Assembly: GCA_902806565.1 (NCBI GenBank) | Contig: CADCXA010000033.1 | Span: 310,001 to 374,000, forward strand | From: Hypoxylon rubiginosum | Taxonomy: Eukaryota > Ascomycota > Sordariomycetes > Xylariales > Hypoxylaceae | Reading direction: 5' to 3' | Length of the DNA stretch: 64,000 nucleotides | Translations under genes and position numbers: made by a program | Notes under the pieces: generated by a model | Databases searched by the model: none | What the model was told of the DNA's origin: nothing | The model's input: only the letters and a program-made list of their open reading frames with translations | Part shown: one piece after another, positions 1 to 11,997 of the stretch | How the letters are laid out: each line of letters starts with the position of its first letter | Numbering within the stretch: the stretch's first letter is position 1

Positions 1-604
1 CCTGGATAGGAGTCACGAGTTCCATATGGTCTGGATAGGGGTTACGAGCTTGGTATTAAGGACGGGATAGCTTGGGAGCTCGGCCTCTTGGCTTATAAGT
101 CCTTTTGTCCTGGCCTCCTATATATAAATAAGACTTGGTAGCTTCCACCTAGGTTTATAGCTCTTCGTGCAACAACATAATTGTTTTCCTCATCGCATGG
201 TTAGCTTCGTCACACAGTGACTTTGATCAGACTACGCCAGTCTGCCGCAGTTCCATCCCTTACTGCATACACCGACATCGCACTTAGGTAGACTCTCGGC
301 AAACACATGCTTAAGTTATTTCACGACAAATATTACGGATAGAGATGACACCCCGACAACTAGAAATGGTGCCACGTTATGGTCTAGGCGAACGGCAGTA
401 TATATCATTCGCCAATAGCCTCTAAATGCACGGCTACGGCAAACATTCTACCTAGGTGTGTAACGATTAAGTTAAGATGCCCTCCCCGCGTGATGATATT
501 CGCAACCGATTTTCCATAAGCAAAGAAAATTACGCTGTCCAAGCAAACATGATTGCTCTTTTTGAATGACCAGCCGCGCCGTACCTATAGGTAGCACAGT
601 CGAA
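1..604. other. Intergenic, left edge
   Basis: No gene is supported here. A TATA-like TATATATAAATA lies near 119-130 in plus orientation, but the ATG that follows (198) is stopped after seven codons. An imperfect 20-bp direct repeat starts at 2 and at 30 (CTGGATAGGAGTCACGAG and a close copy). The right part is probably the 3' flank of the paraoxonase-like gene. Confidence 0.5.
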
Positions 605-2028
605 TTACTCCCGCCATACCAGGATGCCCTTAGCATACAAGCCCGTAACGATGCCGACGTTCCTCCCGGCGTCGAACGCCGCCGTGCAGCTGGTCGGGTA
701 CTCGGACCCGGCGTAGAGGTGCTCGACGCCGCCGGCCTCGGTCCACTTGGAGACCCAGGAGGCGGAGCTGGCCGTCTCACAGTACGCGCGGGCCTCGGGG
801 TCGGCGGCGGCCAGGTCGGCGGCGGAGTTACATAGGTGCCGGGTGTGGGAGAACTTTTCGAGCGTGAAGGGGTACGGGTGGCCGGCGGCGAACAGGGAGC
901 CGTCGCTGGCGGCCTGGATGTTGTCCACCATGAACGGGAACCGGATCGTGGACTTGTACTTTAGGGCCGGTGACGAAGAAGAAGACGTGTCGTTGCCCGG
1001 GCCCGGGCGGACGAGCTCGTACAGGTAGACGGCCCTCTTGACGGTGGAGGCCACGGCCACGGTCGTGTCGTTTAGGATCTCGATCCCGTTCGGGAAGGCG
1101 AAACGGGCGGCTACCTTGGCATTGACGGCGCTGGTGGGGTCCTTGAGGATGGGCGAGAAGTCCACGTGAACGACGGTGCCGAGGGGGAGGTTGAGGTAGG
1201 TCTCCATCTTGGCCAGCATGGGGTTCTCCAACGCGAGGAAGTGGTGGTCATTGGTGACCAAGAGCTCGTGGTCGTTGATAAGGGCGAGCGAGTTAGGGCC
1301 GTGAAGGAGCGGGTGCCGGATGGTTCGGAAGTGCCGGGCGGTGAGCGCGGCGAAGTCGAGTTTGAACATCTCGATGACTGGGCCGCTGCTGCGATGGTTG
1401 GCGACGAAGAGGGTGGACGTCTCTTCGTGGTACTCCATGCCCAAGGTGTGCAGGTCTGAGCCAGGTTCATAGCCTAGGATCTCAAACCGCTTCAGAGAGT
1501 CCGAGTCCGGCGCGTCGCTGTCTTTGTAGTCATAGGCGTAGATTTCAGCACCGGAGATGGGTCCCGGTAAGGAAACACCCTAGAATTTGGCCATGATAAG
1601 AAAATGGAAATACGATAAGTGGCGATTGTGCTATATGAAGAAAGTGTATTGGGGATGGATATATTCTAAGGGCAGTCGAAGAACAGAAGGAATTGGCCCG
1701 AATGCCGATACTTACCATAACAGTGTTCCACTTCTCGCGGCCCGGATCGCAGCTAAGGATGGCGATACCCTTGGATTCGATAAGCAGGCCATCTTCGCAG
1801 CTACGAGCCTTGTCCGCGAATTTGAGCTCGTATGATTTGAACGTATTGATGGAAGCCAGCCGTCCAGGCGCGTTCTGCCATAGCATCGGCACGATCTGAA
1901 AAGCGTCGTAGAGGATGGGCAGGAATGCCGCCAAGAGGATGACGAACTGAACGAGGTTATTAGCTCCCTGGACATGTCACGTCGAAGGATCGAATATGAT
2001 TACTTACAATGGCGGCCTTAACGGCCAT
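605..2028 (-). CDS. Paraoxonase/arylesterase-like lactonase, 3 exons
   Basis: This is a six-bladed beta-propeller calcium-dependent hydrolase of the serum paraoxonase (PON) family, which cleaves lactones and aryl esters. Exons read 2028-2008, 1946-1716 and 1579-605; all junctions are GT-AG and phase 0, giving about 408 aa against about 355 in animal PONs. The start at 2028 was chosen because MAVKAAI splices in frame to a hydrophobic stretch (residues 8-30), forming an N-terminal signal anchor as in PON1. Residues matching the PON calcium ligands are visible: CED (E58/D59), VTND, FPNGI and VDNI. An HxxGMEY-like stretch and an NH pair lie where the catalytic histidines fall in PON1. Substrate is unknown; secretory or membrane-associated location is inferred from the anchor. 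The family call is confident and the 7-codon first exon is moderately so. Confidence 0.85.
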
Positions 2029-3053
2029 TCTTTCCTTCGAGGTACGTAAAAAAGACTATGAAGCGCGCATATGTAGATAACAATGGACAAATTTTTAAGT
2101 CTGGATATGAACGGAAGATGGACTGTAAGCACGACGATAGTGGCGGATGAGGTGGGTACTTAAATAGAAAATAGGATCAGCTACCTTGGTACCTTAGGCA
2201 GGAAACTACTGTAGGCCCTAGGGTTGCATTATGGTCTGTGTTCATGTTTTTTTTCAGACGCTCTGTCAGAAATTAATGGATTTTCACCTTCTCCCTTGCG
2301 TCAATTGATGAAATATGTGCCTATCACGTCCTGAATCCACCCTTCTAATCCCTTTCACCACCAAGTTGTTGGTTATTGCCCCTTTTTCTCTGCGACTGTG
2401 AGTGTGAGTACAGGGTAGTAGGATTTTGTTATTCGGATAAATACAAAGACTCGTTACTATGATACTTTGATAGATGCATAGTCACGTAATAATTAGATAG
2501 CTTCAGTTTGACACACGAAAATGTTTTTACTATGCGCTATATATTGTGTAAGATAAATGAATAGGCCAATGAATTGGAGTATGGTGTGTATTCTTTACGA
2601 GGTGATCAATAGCTTACGGACGAAAGTGTCATTAAACGACCCAGAGGCATAGGGAATCCACACAAACATGGAGAAGTGAGTCTCGTATTGCGAAGCGAAA
2701 ATTATCCGATCCGATACTCTCGTTGCGAGTAGGATTTTGGAGTCCTAGTGACTCTGTAGCAAAGCCTATTATTACAACCCGAGCAAATATGAATGTCCCA
2801 AAGCACATATGCGTGACTTTGAAATGAGTACGGTAGAAGCGAATTCTGACCGCCTTCTCAGGTGTAACAAGCTATCTGCATCGTGAAAAAAAGAAAGAAG
2901 AAAAAGTCCGAAACCACCAGGATGAGGTTCCTGGCACAAGTTGGTCTCAAATCAACCGCCCAGCATCAAACAGGGCGGCCAATGGACATACCGTTGAACC
3001 ATAGAGAATTACCGGAGAGACGTTTGCCGAGAGATGAGTTTAAGAAGGCGATC
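2029..3053. other. Intergenic, no gene seen
   Basis: About 1 kb of mixed composition. It lies between the 5' end of the paraoxonase-like gene (left) and the 3' end of the next minus-strand gene (right). No ORF longer than about 60 codons, no RNA gene and no repeat were recognised. Confidence 0.5.
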
Positions 3054-4084
3054 TTAGGTTGTCCTACGTTGTAGATGATCTATACAATCGGTTAGTTTTG
3101 GTTTGCTCTGTAACGCAAATATCACATACCGCGGTCAACACGAGGAAGCGGCATTCCCTTTGCCCTCTTGCGTTTGCACAAGTCGTCAAGCGCGTCGACG
3201 ACTGGCAGCTCATGGATGTTGATGGGGGTGCCGTCGCGACGGTACCACCCATGAATTCCATTGATGACCTTCATCTCCGCGTAGCTGTAGGGTTGAAAGT
3301 TGTCATCAACGTTAACAAGCTCTCGGTCGTTGATCATGAACAGGCAGCCTTTCAATCCCGTTCGAGCTAGGTGTTCCGCATGGGCGACCTGTTCCACGTT
3401 GTGGAACTGCTGGTGAAGCGGGTGCAGGCTGTAATAAATGAAGTCGCTCGGGTTCTGCGGGCCACCTCTGTTCTCTCGAGGAGCGGGTTGGGTGTAAAAA
3501 AGTTCATTGCTTCCTCTAGGTCCAGCCGCGGATGGGTTATGCCCGGGAAGTTGAAAGGCCGGGGCGTTGCTCAGACTGGAGTAGCTTCCCATCCTAGGTT
3601 TCTTGAACTTGAATGGTGTCTCCGGAGATCCCCAGTCGCTTTCGTCGTAGAAGCGGTTCTTCAGGCTTGAACCTCTCTTGGGAGTGTGAGTTGAGCGAGA
3701 CGGCGTTACGGGAGCCGGGCTGGATTGATCGCCAGTGACCTATCGCGTCTAAATCAGTATTCGCTCAAGATCGGACGATCACATATACCCAGAAAGATAT
3801 CCAAGAATGTGTTAAATATGAGTTGAATGAAAAGTATTTACCTGGCTCATTGCGCCACTCTGAGGTCCCGAAGCTTGAGTGGGAGTCTCCAAAGCTTGGG
3901 CAGGAGGTCCTGAAGCTTTCGTAGGCGTGGTGAAAGTCGCGTCACTTTGGGGCGGCTTCTCGGGTGTGTTTTCCGCTGCAGTGGCGCCCTTGTTATCATC
4001 GCCATCCTCCTCACCGAAGAATTCGTCGAGGGGGTGTCCGGCGTAGTCGACGCTTTCAGTCTTAACTCTGCGTGTAGAGACCAT
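3054..4084 (-). CDS. Uncharacterised fungal protein, 3 exons
   Basis: I do not recognise a named family. Exons read 4084-3842, 3739-3130 and 3079-3054 and splice cleanly to 292 aa. Intron 1 starts GTAAAT and ends GATAG; intron 2 starts GTATGT and has an ACTAAC branch site just before TTGTATAG. The last exon is only 26 nt and encodes a basic tail (DHLQRRTT). Residues 1-110 are low complexity, acidic then Ser/Thr/Pro/Gln-rich with several TP sites, and look disordered. Residues 120-280 look folded: an aromatic stretch (DFIYYSLHPLHQQF), then GCLFMINDRELVNVDDNFQPY and a GIHGWYRRDGTPINIHE block. No signal peptide or membrane segment is present. Nuclear or cytosolic location is a guess from composition. 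Confidence 0.7.
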
Positions 4085-5853
4085 TGTGCTGACTTGCTTG
4101 CCTCTTAGCTTTTGGCGTTACTTGAGTAGAATCACGGATGAGCCTAGGCAAAGACAACGGATTACAGAGAGCAGGGTATGTGTAGAAGTATGAAAACGAG
4201 GTATCGATTTCGTGGTGAAGAGGATACCAAGTTGCGGAGGTTGTAAAGATGGTGCAGATTTAGAAAACAGAGCATCGAGGACGCGGTGTTTTATAAAAAA
4301 AAAAAATCAGACACGAATCAGGTGGATAAACTTTTGAGACTTGACAGGGAAGTAGCGACCCTTAGGGTAATCAGCCTATCATTTGCAAGGGGGTAACAAG
4401 ATATGGGCGAAAACGGCAACCGCGGAAGAATCGAGTAGTCGCAGTGGTCATTGTTAGGGGAGATAACACTACTTATGAAAAACTCGACTACCTATCTATC
4501 TCCGATCTCGGTAGACTTTCGCGAATGAGAGCCCCCAAATGTGGTTTTACATCAGGTAATATAGAGGAGGCAAGTACCTAGAAGGTGCAATTGCTAGTAC
4601 CTACTCCGATACCACATATCAACTACCATCATTTCTAGTATCAGCAGCTCTATCTTAAGATTGAGATAAGCTTGGGAGATACACTGGCAACCTTATCAAT
4701 AGTGATTGATTGCTACCTTAGGTACTGCCATGAGGCAAGTCACACTGTTTTGATACCCAGATTCGGTGAGCAATTGGAAGCACAACAAGATTATCCGGGC
4801 TCGAAAGCAATATCTACTGGTCGTTGAGTCTATGATTGGTACCTAATGATAGTAGAGTGTAAAATAGTAGTGTGCGAACTATATAATATATGATTCAATG
4901 CTGCAGACCCCGACTAATGGACGGTTATAATGGGCAAGTCTCTAGCTTGTTGCTATCAGAAGAGGTAGGTGGTCGTGAAGTCGCCTGTAGCTCCCTTTAA
5001 GAGTCACTAACGTAGTTAATTTTATTAAACGTGCCCAAACGAACTTGGTAACAAGCTGTTACGGTGTTTTATAGCAAAATAGATCTAACGTTATTAAAGT
5101 CAAGCTTTAAACAAAGACTGTCTGAACTGTCAATACGTGAATTTCAGATTTCAAGAGAATGACTACTAGTTGCTTAACTGAAAGTCCTATCGTACGTTAA
5201 CAACTACGGAAGCTGTAAAAGTTTCTATTCCCTATGCGTTTGACTCAACGAATGTCGTCTTGCTTTTCCATGTGGGGCCGTGATATGAGGTCCGAAAGTC
5301 ACGGAGGGCCGCCGGAACGAAGTGGGTCCACACCGGGATTATCCCGGCGCCGACCGGCGGCGATAGAAATCGGAATCTGGGAAACCACGAAAAGGCGATA
5401 AAACTAGCACCCCCTAGGCTTCGATCAATGCTCTAGCCTTGGGCGTCGAAGATTTACAGGAATTGATATACCTAACTCCTATTAGCCCCTAAAGCAATTG
5501 ACGTCTCACAACCTTCTGGCATAATTATATGGCTATTGTTCGGGATGCGCATTTAATAGGTACTGTTATTCCAACTCCTAGAGATGTATCCGGTGTATAT
5601 ATTAGGTACGTATTAAGTTATTCAACATTCCGTGGAAGCGCTCTCCAGCATGGTTATTTTCAGATTCGGGTACAGGAAATCAAAGTCACGGAGAAGAAGA
5701 GATTTAAAGGGAGACACCCAGCAAATATCAAACAAGAATTCGTGCAAACAGAAGCCAGGTGGCGCTATCTTCTCGTTTCCCTACGAATTCCTCTTATATA
5801 CCCCGATGCCCAATGACGAGACAATCAAAAGTGCGACGCTTACACCCCTCAGC
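4085..5853. other. Intergenic, no gene seen
   Basis: A 1.8-kb gap. The left part is the promoter side of the uncharacterised minus-strand gene and includes an A12 tract near 4295. The rest has no supported ORF; reading frames near 5529-5907 are short and overlap the 3' end of the PHAF1-like gene on the opposite strand. Confidence 0.5.
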
Positions 5854-7507
5854 TTAAAATACCGTCACTGCGCTTACGAACCCATTCTTCAAGACCTCAA
5901 AGACTAGCCCAGGGAATCCGTACAAAGTCGTCGTAGAGTCTTCACTCCCGTCAAACTTCTTCGCGGCCACTCCTCCGCTACTGTCTTCCCAACCACCGAG
6001 GAATTCACAGCTGCTTCCGGGACTATCTCCCCAACCCCTGTTTAACACCATCCCCCGTTGGGGTTTCTTGGCGTCATCGGCAGAGTGATAGGTGCTCTTC
6101 CACTCCTCCCTCAGCCGCTCCTCAATCTCACCGAACGGGGTCTCGGAGTCTACAATGTCATCCGAGTTGTTGATTGTCAGATACTGAATCTCCCAGCGGC
6201 AACGGCGGTGTCGATTGAATGGATACGATCCAGGCACATTCGCGTGCAAGACCATTTTCGTGGCTACTAATCGATCGGCCGTGCCACTCTTGAACGGATT
6301 AGCTCCGGGAACCTCGTTTCCATTCAACGCGGCTGCTTGGGATGGCGGTGTCCGTGAGACTGGCTGGGGTGGTGAGACTAGGATATCAAATCCTAAATAG
6401 AAGTAGTTATAGAAGCATTCGCCCGACATGTTACCTGCGAAATCATCCTCGACGGCTTCGTCTTCGGAATCCTCCGAGCCGGTAAGTGCCGAAGATTGGT
6501 CCGTATCAGTTAGGTCGTCCGGTCGCCTGTAATCACCGCCATTCGACCTCGACCGGCTGTGACTCGCGGTGCGCGTTTTGTGAATATACATCCTCTGGTC
6601 ATTCTTCCGATATATAGCATCGGGTGGACCTAGTTCTGACACTAGTTCTTGAGGCGTCGTCTCTCCAAGATTGATCCATATCGATGAGCTGGTCCACTTC
6701 TTGAACAGCTGAATCCTACCACCACCGTGGATTTTGATGAGAGATATTTCATCAGGAACGACTTCCTTACTCTTATTGAACAGAAACGCCGACTTGACGC
6801 TAGGAAGAACCTCGGTCCAAAGAGTTTCCCGAGCGTGGGCCCAAGACTTTCCGCTGAATACGGCAACAGAGCTGGCCACCTGACTCGCGGGCGAGGAGAG
6901 CAAAGATACTACGTCCTTCTCCGGTGAATACGACGACTTCGGCAGAGGGAAGCTGAATGCTACGCCGGGATAGGATAAAACGTACGTCCCCACAGAAGTA
7001 ACCTTCTCGTCTTTGGGGGGTATATATTCTCCCGCGTATGTCGGACCGAATAGGCGGTGGTAGACGTTCTTGAATGCTGGACCTGTCACGGCATTTCCAC
7101 CGAACGCGAGCGAACCTGCTACTCCTTGAGAATTTGCGGGCCTAGCGATATCTTTCTCTTGATAAGTGATGCGGTTCTTGGTAAAGTCAACGACTTCAAC
7201 GAGGCGGAGTCGCTGCTCGGGACCATCAAAGCGGAGTCGTAAGCCATTCGCGGGAAGGGTAAGCATGATGGGTTTTGTGACGGGGTCGGTTTGAGAATAA
7301 GCGAGGTCGAGCTTCGGGAAACGCTGAGGTTCGGCCTTCAATCGAGTCAGAATATCATGGAGCGAGGCCCCGAGAACTGAAGAGAAGATTGTTAGCAACT
7401 AGCAACAAAGCAATAACAGTTGCATCATTTCATCAATAACTGGCCTTCTGCTTACCAAGGAAGCCTAATCCGACATTAGGATGGAGGGCGGCGGCAAAGA
7501 GAGACAT
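5854..7507 (-). CDS. UPF0183/PHAF1-family protein, 2 exons
   Basis: This is a homologue of the conserved eukaryotic UPF0183 family (human PHAF1/C16orf70), implicated in phosphoinositide binding at the autophagosome-forming membrane. Exon 1 (7507-7456) encodes MSLFAAALHPNVGLGFL and joins in phase 1 to exon 2 (7376-5854), giving 524 aa; animal members are about 420 aa. Matching blocks run in family order: NGLRLRFDGPEQRLRLVEVVD near the N-terminus, GVAFSFPL, GPPDAIYRKNDQRMYIHK near residue 285, CFYNYFYLGFDILV, and a C-terminal LYGFPGLVFEVLKNGFVSAVTVF-type end. Extra length comes from a Ser-rich acidic insert (about 300-340) and a basic/Asn-rich insert near 380. No membrane segment is seen. The intergenic stretch upstream is shared with the divergent kinesin gene. 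Confidence 0.88.
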
Positions 7508-8317
7508 ATTGAAATGGAATATATTGGTATTTCGTCGCAACAAAGATGCAGCATCAAATGCTAGGCTCCCAGGAGTCAAGCAGGTCAACCAGCACCGGTC
7601 GAATCCATGAAGAGTAAAACCAGAGTGGTCGGAGGCCTGTACATATAGATAGGAAAATAGTAAGAAAAAGAGTAAGAATAAGAAATAAGAAGAAGCGATG
7701 ATGACGATGATTAAGTTAGGTTTGCCTTGGGTCAAACCACCTGGCTCGGATGGCCAGACGCGCAAAGAAAGACTAGGTAGAACTTAGGAGGTGTCAGATG
7801 CGCCCTGAGACGTCATTTGATAGCGAGGTCAGCTACGCAAGCAGCACATGCGAAGCTTATCGAAGGTTGGTACCCCGCTAGAACCTTTATGTAAGCACTC
7901 CAGCACTATCAGCACGGTACGTACCTGTCTTATCAGTTCAATGTTTCCACTGCAGATTGCAGGTGGGCCGTTGCCGGGACGACGGAAGAATACCTTCTAT
8001 TGACACTTTTAGCGGGGCTCTAGCTCCTTAGGTACATCCCTATAGAACCTGTCGCGTCTTGTTCCGTGCATGTGCAACAAGCAACCAGCGCAATCCTTAC
8101 ACATCCCGCATTTCACATTTCACCCCTCGTCATCTCAATGCAGACGCCGCACTCCCTTGCTAAAGAATTAATTCGAAGTTCTAAGCAGTCATCCGGTTTT
8201 GTCTCGTCTCTTTGTCTCTCGTCGCGCTTTGCGTCAAAACAGTTTGTTAGCTATTAGCTATAATAGCAATTTTCAATATCCCTCTCCGTCGACCTCTATC
8301 GAATCACATCAACAGCC
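7508..8317. promoter_or_regulatory. Divergent promoter, PHAF1-like / kinesin-5
   Basis: An 810-bp stretch between two head-to-head starts. It probably holds both promoters and 5' leaders. Pyrimidine-rich sequence precedes the kinesin ATG (8318). No individual control site can be assigned with confidence. Confidence 0.5.
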
Positions 8318-11300
8318 ATGCAGGGCCGCTCCTATAGGAGTGAAAGGCCTTCAGCAGCTGCCACAGCTCGCACTGGTGCTGCTGGTCGCTCTGGTCTTCG
8401 AGCACCCCCAAATAGAACATCGTCACTCCGAAATCCAACCCATCATCAACGCAGTACCATTGCCTCGAGGATCGACCGAACTGCAGCGCCATCGCCAGCC
8501 GGATCCATATCGTCCGTCACCACCACGGGAACCAAGCGCAAGGATCGTGATTACGAGCTAGATGCTGGCGAGGAGACCAATATCAATGTTGTTGTCCGAT
8601 GTCGAGGACGCAATGAACGAGAGGTTCGAGAAAACAGCGCTGTTGTTGTCCAGACTGAAGGTGTCAAGGGCAAGCTAGTGGAGTTGTCCATGGGTCCAAG
8701 TGCGCTGAGCAATAAGACCTATAACTTTGATCGCGTCTTCTCACAGGCTGCCGACCAGAGTATGCTCTACGATGACGTCGTCAAGCCCATATTAGAGGAG
8801 GTATGTCAGACGAGCCATTATTCAAGCCAAGTAGCTAGCTAACTATGTGTCAGATGCTTGGCGGATACAATTGTACCATATTTGCCTACGGCCAGACTGG
8901 TACTGGTAAGACATACACTATGTCGGGAGATATGAACGATACGCTAGGCATCCTCTCCGATGCCGCTGGAATTATCCCTCGAGTATTACACTCTCTTTTC
9001 AACAAGTTGGAAATGGAAGATACCGAGAGCTTTGTCAAGTGCTCCTTCATTGAGCTATATAATGAGGAACTTCGAGACTTGATCTCCCCCGAAGAGAACG
9101 CCAAACTAAAGATTTTCGATGACACGTCCCGCAAAGGCCACGCCACAACGGTCGTCCAGGGCATGGAAGAATCCCATATCAAGAACGCCACAGAGGGCAT
9201 CAAGCTCTTGCAAGATGGTAGTCTGAAGCGACAGGTAGCCGCAACCAAGTGTAACGATCTCAGTAGTCGAAGCCACACAGTATTTACCATCACAGCCTGT
9301 GTCAAGAGAACCGGGGAGGATGGCGAGGATTATGTCAGCGCCGGAAAGTTGAACCTGGTAGATCTTGCTGGTAGTGAGAATATCCAGCGATCCGGGGCCG
9401 AGAACAAGAGAGCAGCGGAAGCTGGGCTCATCAACAAGAGTTTACTTACCCTAGGACGAGTTATCAATGCGCTGGTCGACCGCAGTTCTCATATCCCATA
9501 CCGAGAGTCCAAATTGACCAGACTACTGCAAGACTCCCTTGGCGGTCGCACAAAAACCTGCATCATTGCCACCATCTCACCAGCCAAGAGCAACTTAGAA
9601 GAGACGATATCGACACTCGACTACGCGTTCAGGGCCAAAAACATCCGAAACAAGCCTCAGATCAACCAGTTGATCAACAAGAAGACCTTACTAAGAGAGT
9701 TTACCAACGAAATCGAGCACCTCAAACGGGAGTTGATCGCTACCCGTCAGCGAAATGGCGTTTACCTGTCGAACGAGAGTTATGAAGAAATGACAGTGGA
9801 GAGCGAATCCCGCCGAATTCAGAACGAGGAACGGGCTGCCAAGATCGAGACTCTGGAATCTAACCTACGGAATAAGGTACAGGAGCTCTTCTCCTTGACC
9901 ACGAGTTTCATGGGTTTAAAGAAGGACCACGACGCTACTAAGGCGCAACTCGATGAAACCCAGGGTGTCCTTGACCAGACTGAACTCGTGCTTGAGGCAA
10001 CCCGCAAGACTCTTGCCGAAGAGGCCCACTTGCGCAGGGCACACCAAAAGACGGAAGAGCAGATGCAGACAATCGGCGGAGAACTCATCAGCACGATTCG
10101 AAAGACCGTCAAGGACGTGAGTGGCCTCCATGCCAAGAACAAAAGAAAATCCGATCTGCAGTCGTTAAACCGGTCCACCTGGAGAGCGGCTCAAGATCAG
10201 GTATCGGACGTGACTTCACTCATAGAAGGACGTGTGGAGGAATTACGAGATGAGCAACAACATCACATATTGAATATTTCGGAGCGAATGCATTCCTTCG
10301 TACAGCGGGAGTTGCAGAAGCTCTCATCCACTCAGTCGTTCCTTGACCAGAACCTAGAGCTCTTCGCCCAATCTAAGAGAGGGCTTGCGGAACAAAAGCA
10401 ACAGTCGAAGGAGGAGATGGATGAAGTTCTCGAGGAAATCAAGGTGGTTAGAGACCATATTAAGGAAAGAGTTGGCGAGAGTCTCCAAGCCATCGCGTCT
10501 GCGGCTGAGAGGATATCCCAGGATGTTCTCAGCGAACTAGGAACTTTCCACAATCAGCTATACACGTCATACTCTTCGCTTGGTAAAGACTTCAAATCTA
10601 TCTTCGAAGAGTTGTTGAGTCACATCACATCTCAAAAGAAGGAATCGGATAGTCTCCGGGAACAGTTGCAGCAGGCAAGCAAGACCGTCGTCCAAACAAA
10701 CACATCTATTTCAACCCAGCTAGAAGAAGCCGTTAATGAGGAGCGACAACAAGCAGCAAAGGAGAGAGCAAATCTCTTAGCCCAAATCACCACTCTGATC
10801 AACACTCAAGCCGAACTCCAGGAGTCGCGTTTGGCCAGCAAGGCAGCTTTCATTCAACACAGCGTACAGGAGAACAGTACTACCTTAGAAGGCAGCATGG
10901 CGCAGTATTCCCAAGGAATGGATAGTTGGAACGAAAAAGAGTCTCAACTTCTTGACGAAGTAGCGGGCTCTCGGGAGACGTTGAAGACTAAGTTAAAGGA
11001 TGATTGGGCTGTAAGATACCCTATCCAGTCACCGATTATAGCGATACTAATGAGATAACAGACTGCGAATAAGCATAGCACCTCGATTCAAGACACAACT
11101 AAATCAGTGCACGCCGAAACGGTGCGAGTCGTTGACGAACAGATGAGGGACCTTCACCAGCAGATGACATCCCTAGACGACTTTGTCACCCGTGCTCGTT
11201 CGCAAAATGCCCAGCATCATGAGCAGCACTCAAGCTCGATGACGAGTTTATCCAATACAGTTGAGGATTCGTATGCGAACATTGCGGACCACTTTAAGAC

Positions 11301-11997
11301 GACATGTTCCAGAGTTCAGAATCTAAGCTCTGAAATGGACAGCGACATTGCCAATGCCCAAGACTCTCTAGAGCCTCTATCGGAAGACCTCTGCCAACCT
11401 CTTTCGGAACTTCGCGAAGACATAAACAGCACAGTCCTGCAAGAATACCAGTCGACTGGAGACACCCCACAGAAGATTGTTTATAATTACCCGACGGAGC
11501 TCCCGCAGACGGACCCACACGAAGCACTTCTTAGAAAGTTGAATAATGAGCCGTCGCCGAGCAAATCTAAGGTGTTTTCCGACACGGACCCGACTCTGTC
11601 AGTAAATCGATCACCGTCTCGACCTTTCGCCTCTGAACACACATTCCCGCTTTCGGACCGCGAGCATATCCCGCTATCCATGAGCCTACGCGAGCTACAC
11701 CCTAACCTAAACGCAACCAATACACTCAATTTGGATCCCCGTACTAACACCACGATCCACGGGTTCAGCTCTAGCATTGGTCCGGGCATGATGGATGCAG
11801 CCTCGAATGCAGAAGGGGACTTTACGATGCCGCTATTGAAGAAGAGTAGGACGACGCGATCATCAAAGGCGAGTAAGAAGTCGTCGAGCGCGGAAGGGCG
11901 AGAGAACATGCCGCCTCTCTCATCAATGATACCCGGTGGCGGCAGAGAAGTGTTTTCGCAGAGCATCGCTAGAAGGAAGAGCCCGAGATTGAATTAA
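8318..11997 (+). CDS. bimC: Kinesin-5 (BimC/Eg5) mitotic motor, 3 exons
   Basis: This plus-end-directed homotetrameric kinesin slides antiparallel spindle microtubules and is needed for spindle-pole separation. Exons 8318-8800, 8854-11010 and 11062-11997 splice in frame (introns GTATGT and GTAAGA) to 1191 aa, close to A. nidulans BimC. After a basic disordered N-tail (1-85), the motor domain (about 88-440) shows NVVVRCRGRNERE, the P-loop FAYGQTGTGKTYTMSG, switch I NDLSSRSHTVF, switch II LVDLAGSEN and the LTRLLQDSLGG helix, followed by neck residues. A long coiled-coil stalk follows (about 450-1000). The tail has a BimC box (STGDTPQKIVYNYP), whose TPQK is the Cdk1-type phosphosite that targets kinesin-5 to spindles. 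The extreme C-terminus is basic with KSPRLN. All motor signatures are intact. Confidence 0.97.
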
